From: Methylobacterium sp. 10
GTDB lineage: Bacteria > Pseudomonadota > Alphaproteobacteria > Rhizobiales > Beijerinckiaceae
NCBI RefSeq assembly: GCF_000519085.1
Contig: NZ_KI912577.1
Span: forward strand, 2,175,331 to 2,239,330
DNA: 64,000 bases
Direction: 5' to 3'
Shown here: in pieces, positions 60,375 to 64,000 of the stretch
How positions within the stretch are numbered: the first letter of the stretch is position 1
Layout: every line of letters begins with the position of its first letter
Notes under the pieces: model-generated
The model's database searches: none
The model's input: only the letters and a program-made list of their open reading frames with translations
Told to the model about the DNA's origin: nothing
Made by a program: the position numbers and the translations under genes

Positions 60375-60992
60375 ATGACCACCATCGATGCGCTGATGCG
60401 CTCCGTTCCCGTTATCCCCGTCCTCGTGATCGAGGAAGCCGCCCATGCCGAGCCGATCGCCAGGGCCCTGGTGGATGGCGGGCTGACGGCCCTGGAGGTG
60501 ACCCTTCGGACTCCCGCCGCCCTGGAGGTGATCCGCATTATGGCTCAGGTGGAGGGGGCCGTCGTCGGCGCGGGCACCGTGCTCAACGAGCGGGATCTCG
60601 ACGCGGCGATGGAGGCGGGCGCGCAATTCATCGTCAGCCCCGGTCTCACCGACCCGCTGACGAAGGCCGCGATCGCTCGCGGCATCCCCTTCCTGCCGGG
60701 GGTCGCCAATGCCGCCGACATCATGCGCGGCCTCGACCACGGGCTCGACCGGTTCAAGTTCTTCCCCGCCGAGGCTGCCGGGGGCATCCGGGCATTGAAG
60801 GCCCTCACCGGTCCGTTCGGGCAGGTCCGCTTCTGCCCGACCGGCGGGATCACCGAAGCGACGGCACCGGACTGGCTCAAGCTCGCGCAAGTCCTCTGCG
60901 TCGGCGGAAGCTGGGTCGTCCCGGCCGGCGAGCCGCAGCCGGAAGCCATCCGCCGGGCGGCGAGGGTCGCGTCGGGCCTTCACCGGAACTGA
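60375..60992 (+). CDS. eda: KDPG aldolase (2-dehydro-3-deoxy-phosphogluconate aldolase)
   Basis: The 205-residue TIM-barrel aldolase splits KDPG into pyruvate and glyceraldehyde 3-phosphate. The Schiff-base Lys128 is in [14 protein letters not shown] and the acid/base Glu41 in [27 protein letters not shown] and FCPTGGI are family motifs. With edd it completes the Entner-Doudoroff branch. Confidence 0.97.
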   Translation: MTTIDALMRSVPVIPVLVIEEAAHAEPIARALVDGGLTALEVTLRTPAALEVIRIMAQVEGAVVGAGTVLNERDLDAAMEAGAQFIVSPGLTDPLTKAAIARGIPFLPGVANAADIMRGLDHGLDRFKFFPAEAAGGIRALKALTGPFGQVRFCPTGGITEATAPDWLKLAQVLCVGGSWVVPAGEPQPEAIRRAARVASGLHRN

Positions 60993-61049
60993 TTCACCGC
61001 ATCGATCCGACGGGTTTTCGGGCCTCCGCCGGCGCCGTCCGCGGACCTT

Positions 61050-61082
61050 TCGCGGAGTGCTCGCGGAGCGTTCGAAGAGTGC
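61050..61082 (+). repeat. Three imperfect 11-bp direct repeats
   Basis: TCGCGGAGTGC, TCGCGGAGCGT and TCGAAGAGTGC follow head-to-tail. An 11-base period places the units on one face of the helix, as expected for an activator array. They lie about 170 bases upstream of the sigma-54-like promoter. Confidence 0.55.
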
Positions 61083-61250
61083 TTGCGCAACTAACGAAAA
61101 GGAATAACCTCCTCCAAAATCGCCGTGACCAAGAACCCGGTATCAAGGCTGAAGCATCACCGGGTGTCCGTGCCCGTACCATGCGGGGCAATCCAGTGGG
61201 CCGATCGGATCACCTTGTATCGAGCCCTTGTGATGCGACGGCGCCAGACA

Positions 61251-61266
61251 TGGCACGTGTCATGCA
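61251..61266 (+). promoter_or_regulatory. Sigma-54 (-24/-12) promoter candidate
   Basis: TGGCACGTGTCATGCA matches the RpoN consensus TGGCACG-N4-TTGCA with one change and the correct ten bases between GG and GC. It ends 37 bases before the symporter ATG, leaving room for a short leader. Rhizobial dctA genes are known to use sigma-54 with DctB/DctD; no dctBD genes are in this window. Confidence 0.7.
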
Positions 61267-61303
61267 GATTATCTGTAGACGATTATGCCGGTGAGGAAGT
61301 GCG

Positions 61304-62578
61304 ATGCAGTCCAGGCTGACGACTTATATCTTCATCGGCATGCTCCTCGGCATCGCGGTCGGGTATCTCTGCAACATCACTTGGCCGGACCCTCAGACAT
61401 CCAAGGAAATCTCCGGCTACATCGCCCTCGTCAGTGACGTCTTCCTGCGCCTGATCAAGATGATCATCGCGCCCCTGGTGTTCTCGACCCTCGTCGTCGG
61501 CATCGCGCATATGGGCGACACCGCCTCCGTCGGCCGCGTCGGCGGCAAGGCGATGCTGTGGTTCGTCGGCGCGTCCCTGTGCTCACTGCTGCTCGGCCTC
61601 GTGATGGTCAACATCCTGCGGCCCGGCGACGCCCTGAACCTGCCGCTGCCGGATGCCGGCGCCACCACCAACCTCAAGGCCGCGTCACTCTCCCTCAAGG
61701 AGTTCGTCACCCATCTGGTGCCGAAAAGCCCCGTGGAGGCGATGGCCAACAACGAGATCCTGCAGATCGTCGTCTTCTCGATCTTCTTCGGCGTCGCGCT
61801 CGCGGCGTTGGGGGAGAAGGGCAAGCTCCTGGCCGAGGGCATCGAGGGCCTCGCCGACGTGATGCTGAAGATTACCGGCTACGTCATGGGATTCGCACCC
61901 TTAGCGGTGTTCGCTGCCATCGCGGCGACGATCACCACGCAGGGCATCGGCGTCCTCGTGACCTACGGCAAGTTCATGGTGGAGTTCTACTTCAGCCTCG
62001 CCATGCTGTGGTGCCTGCTGGCCTTCGCCGGATTCATGCTCGTCGGAAAGCAGATGCGGCGGCTTCTCAACCTGATCAAGGAGCCGTTCCTCCTCGCCTT
62101 CTCCACCGCGTCGAGCGAGGCGGCCTATCCGAAGACCCTGCAGAACCTCGAGCGCTTCGGCGTGCCCAACAAGATCACCTCGTTCGTCCTGCCGATGGGC
62201 TATTCGTTCAACCTCGACGGCTCAATGATGTACTGCACCTTCGCGGTGATGTTCATCGCGCAGGCCTACAACATCCCGCTGACCCTCGGGCAGCAGATGA
62301 CCATGCTCCTCCTGCTGATGGTGACGTCGAAGGGCATGGCCGGCGTGCCCCGCGCCTCGCTGGTGGTGATCTCCGCCACGCTCTCGACCTTTCACATCCC
62401 GGAGGCCGGTCTCCTCCTCATCATCGGCATCGACCAGTTCCTCGATATGGGCCGCTCGGCCACCAACGTCCTAGGCAACAGCGTCGCCACCGTCGCGGTC
62501 GCGAAATGGGAGGGGCAGCTGGAACTGACCGACCAGAGCCTCGACCGGGACGTGTCGCCCTTGGCCGAGCCGGCCTGA
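61304..62578 (+). CDS. Dicarboxylate/amino acid:cation symporter (DctA-like)
   Basis: The 424-residue membrane protein belongs to the DAACS family, which takes up C4-dicarboxylates, glutamate or aspartate with cations. It has about eight transmembrane helices plus two hairpins. The Ser-rich hairpin AFSTASSEAAYPKTL and VLPMGYSFNLDGSMMY, then SKGMAGVPRASLVV and NVLGNSVATVAVAKW, follow the DctA pattern. The ATG at 61304 has GAGGAAG upstream. The sigma-54-like promoter and the downstream aspA suggest C4-acid or aspartate uptake; the exact substrate is not readable. Confidence 0.92.
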   Translation: MQSRLTTYIFIGMLLGIAVGYLCNITWPDPQTSKEISGYIALVSDVFLRLIKMIIAPLVFSTLVVGIAHMGDTASVGRVGGKAMLWFVGASLCSLLLGLVMVNILRPGDALNLPLPDAGATTNLKAASLSLKEFVTHLVPKSPVEAMANNEILQIVVFSIFFGVALAALGEKGKLLAEGIEGLADVMLKITGYVMGFAPLAVFAAIAATITTQGIGVLVTYGKFMVEFYFSLAMLWCLLAFAGFMLVGKQMRRLLNLIKEPFLLAFSTASSEAAYPKTLQNLERFGVPNKITSFVLPMGYSFNLDGSMMYCTFAVMFIAQAYNIPLTLGQQMTMLLLLMVTSKGMAGVPRASLVVISATLSTFHIPEAGLLLIIGIDQFLDMGRSATNVLGNSVATVAVAKWEGQLELTDQSLDRDVSPLAEPA

Positions 62579-62637
62579 ACGTCGGCGGCATCGCTCGCCG
62601 CCGATCCCAACCCCTATGGCTTGACGGGAAACGGACA

Positions 62638-63540
62638 ATGCACGCGAAGGGCATGATGGCAGCGGCCGCCGGCGCCCTGGTGCTCGCCTTGAGCGCCGCG
62701 CCCGCGTCCGCCATCGATGTTCTCACCGGAACGCTGAAGAAGATCGGTGAATCGCGTGCCGTCACCCTCGGCTACCGCGAAAACTCGCTGCCCTTCTCGT
62801 TCAAGGACGCGGCAGGTCATCCGGTGGGATACGCGATCGATCTCTGCCTGGAGGTGGTCGATGCCATCGGCAAGGAGATCGGCCGCACCGATCTCGCCGT
62901 GCGCTACGAGCCCGTCACCCCGGATACCCGGATCGCCGCCCTGACCTCGGGCAGGATCGACCTCGAATGCGGATCGACCACAGCGAATGCGGAGCGCCGC
63001 AAGATGGTGGCCTTCTCGCCCATCACCTATTTCAGCGCCACCAAGCTCCTGGTGAAGCGCGGCGGGTCCATCGGTTCCTATCGCGACCTCTCCGGCAAGA
63101 CCGTCGCTATCACCGCGGGCACTACCAACGAGGCGGCCCTGCGCGCCTTGATGGCGCGGTTCAACCTGTCGGCCACCCTCGTCACGGGCCGCGACCACGC
63201 CGAATCCTTCGCCATGGTCAGGGACGGCCGGGCCGACGCGCTGGGGCTCGACGATGTCCTGCTCTATGGCCTCATCGCCGCGGCCGGAGCGGACGGGGCG
63301 TCCTATACCGTGCTGGCGGACAAGCTCTCCTTCGAGCCCTACGGCCTGATGTTTCGCAAGGACGACCCGCAATTCGCCGAGGTCGTGAGCGCCGCCTTCG
63401 AACGTCTCGCCGAGTCGCGGGAATTGCGCTGGATCTACGAGCGCTGGTTCCTCAAGCGGCTGCCGAACGGCGAGCGCCTGAACATGCCGATGTCCGACGA
63501 GCTGAGAACGAATTTTCAGGTCATGGGGCTTCAGGATTGA
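62638..63540 (+). CDS. Amino-acid ABC transporter substrate-binding protein
   Basis: The 300-residue protein has a signal peptide (AKGMMAAAAGALVLALSAAPASA) and a family 3 solute-binding fold: VTLGYRENSLPFSFKDAAGHPVGYAIDLC, IDLECGSTTANAERRKMVAFS, GKTVAITAGTTNEAAL. It resembles glutamate/aspartate-binding GltI. No permease or ATPase genes are adjacent; it lies between a secondary symporter (59 bases) and aspA (99 bases). It may serve a transporter encoded elsewhere. Confidence 0.92.
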   Translation: MHAKGMMAAAAGALVLALSAAPASAIDVLTGTLKKIGESRAVTLGYRENSLPFSFKDAAGHPVGYAIDLCLEVVDAIGKEIGRTDLAVRYEPVTPDTRIAALTSGRIDLECGSTTANAERRKMVAFSPITYFSATKLLVKRGGSIGSYRDLSGKTVAITAGTTNEAALRALMARFNLSATLVTGRDHAESFAMVRDGRADALGLDDVLLYGLIAAAGADGASYTVLADKLSFEPYGLMFRKDDPQFAEVVSAAFERLAESRELRWIYERWFLKRLPNGERLNMPMSDELRTNFQVMGLQD

Positions 63541-63639
63541 GCCGATGTCAGCATTGCCCGCCTGAGGCGCTTGACGGCTAAGCTGCCGCATGTGGCCTTC
63601 GGCTGTGCCGCCGCGAGCGCGGGGCGAAGGAGATGGCCA

Positions 63640-64000
63640 ATGGCGACGGACATGCAGAAGCCCACCGAGGCGCCGGCCGAAAACATCGCCGTCGCCACCG
63701 TGCGGACCGTCGAGATGGAGGGCGCGCAGACGCGGACCGAGCACGACCTCCTCGGCTATGGCGAGGTGCCGGCCGGCGCCTATTGGGGGATCCACACCAA
63801 GCGCGCGGTGGCTAACTTCCCCATCACCGGCGTGCCGGTGGGGCACTTTCCCGAATTCGTCAGAAGCCTCGCCCTGGTGAAGCAGGCGGCCGCCCGCGCC
63901 AATAGGCGGCTGGGCTATCTTGCAGCCGACAAGGCGGATGCCATCGACCGCGCTTGCACCCTCATCGCCACCGAGCCGCGCTTTGCCGAATCCTTCGTAG
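63640..64000 (+). CDS. aspA: Aspartate ammonia-lyase, N-terminal part (runs off the window)
   Basis: About 120 codons are visible. RTEHDLLGYGEVPAGAYWGIHTKRAVANFPITG, then FPEFVRSLALVKQAAARANRRLG, align with the N-terminus of E. coli AspA ([27 protein letters not shown]). The enzyme releases ammonia and fumarate from aspartate. An extra 30-residue leader precedes the conserved part. The ATG at 63640 follows AAGGAG. The catalytic regions lie beyond base 64000. Next to a symporter and an amino-acid-binding protein, it points to aspartate use. Confidence 0.9.
   Translation, partial: MATDMQKPTEAPAENIAVATVRTVEMEGAQTRTEHDLLGYGEVPAGAYWGIHTKRAVANFPITGVPVGHFPEFVRSLALVKQAAARANRRLGYLAADKADAIDRACTLIATEPRFAESFV

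Larger units (their letters stand above)
60993..61303. other. Intergenic region upstream of the symporter gene
   Basis: This 311-base gap contains an array of three 11-bp direct repeats (61050-61082) and a sigma-54-type promoter (61251-61266). Short frames here show no family resemblance. The layout, with upstream repeats and a promoter about 40 bases before the gene, fits enhancer-dependent control. Confidence 0.55.

Noticed and set aside
58821..60992. 723-codon frame that joins an alternative reading of edd with eda
   Set aside because: The first part is an Arg-rich out-of-frame reading of edd; only the last 205 codons from the ATG at 60375 are eda, so this is not a fusion.
61558..63540. 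660-codon frame that appears to fuse a basic protein to the substrate-binding protein
   Set aside because: The first 360 codons are an out-of-frame reading of the symporter; the signal peptide starting at 62638 marks the true start.

Overview
The window looks like a chromosomal segment of an alphaproteobacterium of the order Hyphomicrobiales (Rhizobiales), most probably Methylobacterium/Methylorubrum. This is inferred from the high GC content, from alphaproteobacterial gene orders (greA...trxB-lysR, carA<>yqeY-dnaG-rpoD, thiOSGE, lptF-lptG-lptD-pdxA-rsmA) and from a formate dehydrogenase 4-like gene pair. No database search was possible. Most of the window is ordinary housekeeping sequence. 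No insertion sequence, prophage or CRISPR array was seen; the only phage-like gene is the partial regulator at the left edge.

Layout. 1-4.8 kb: a partial HTH regulator on the minus strand, a DUF952 protein overlapping pyrD, then an FdhF/YdeP-type formate dehydrogenase with a small partner. 4.8-7.9 kb: one large minus-strand gene for a secreted protein that joins a two-lobed pepsin-like aspartic protease module, a serralysin-type M10 metalloprotease and RTX repeats. This is the most unusual object in the window. 8.2-16.4 kb: flagellar genes fliP, flgL, flgK and flgE, interrupted by an M3 peptidase on the other strand. 16.6-17.6 kb: a BLUF blue-light sensor and a single-domain response regulator. 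17.7-24.6 kb: the lptF-lptG-lptD-pdxA-rsmA block for outer-membrane biogenesis, vitamin B6 and ribosome maturation. 24.8-30.9 kb: pepA, a membrane protein, an acyl-CoA ligase, msrP and a LysR regulator.

31-38 kb: a minus-strand run of carB, greA, an exported protein, an ELM1-like protein, trxB and the LysR gene. 38-45.6 kb: pseudoazurin, a membrane protein, carA, then yqeY, dnaG and rpoD, with a four-unit 17-bp tandem repeat before yqeY and an 18-bp-stem terminator after rpoD. 46-50.6 kb: a class III cyclase and a TPP-riboswitch-controlled thiOSGE operon. 50.7-54.8 kb: a module of circularly permuted ATP-grasp, alpha-E protein, transglutaminase-like protein and the proteasome-like peptidase Anbu. 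54.9-58.3 kb: radC, map, a small zinc-binding protein, a flavin monooxygenase and tRNA-Leu(UAA). 58.5-64 kb: the Entner-Doudoroff pair edd-eda, then a dicarboxylate/amino-acid symporter behind a good sigma-54 promoter, an orphan amino-acid-binding protein and the start of aspA, together resembling an aspartate/C4-acid utilisation block.

Start codons were chosen by ribosome-binding site, overlap with the neighbour and family length. GC values are hand counts over 60-base rows.
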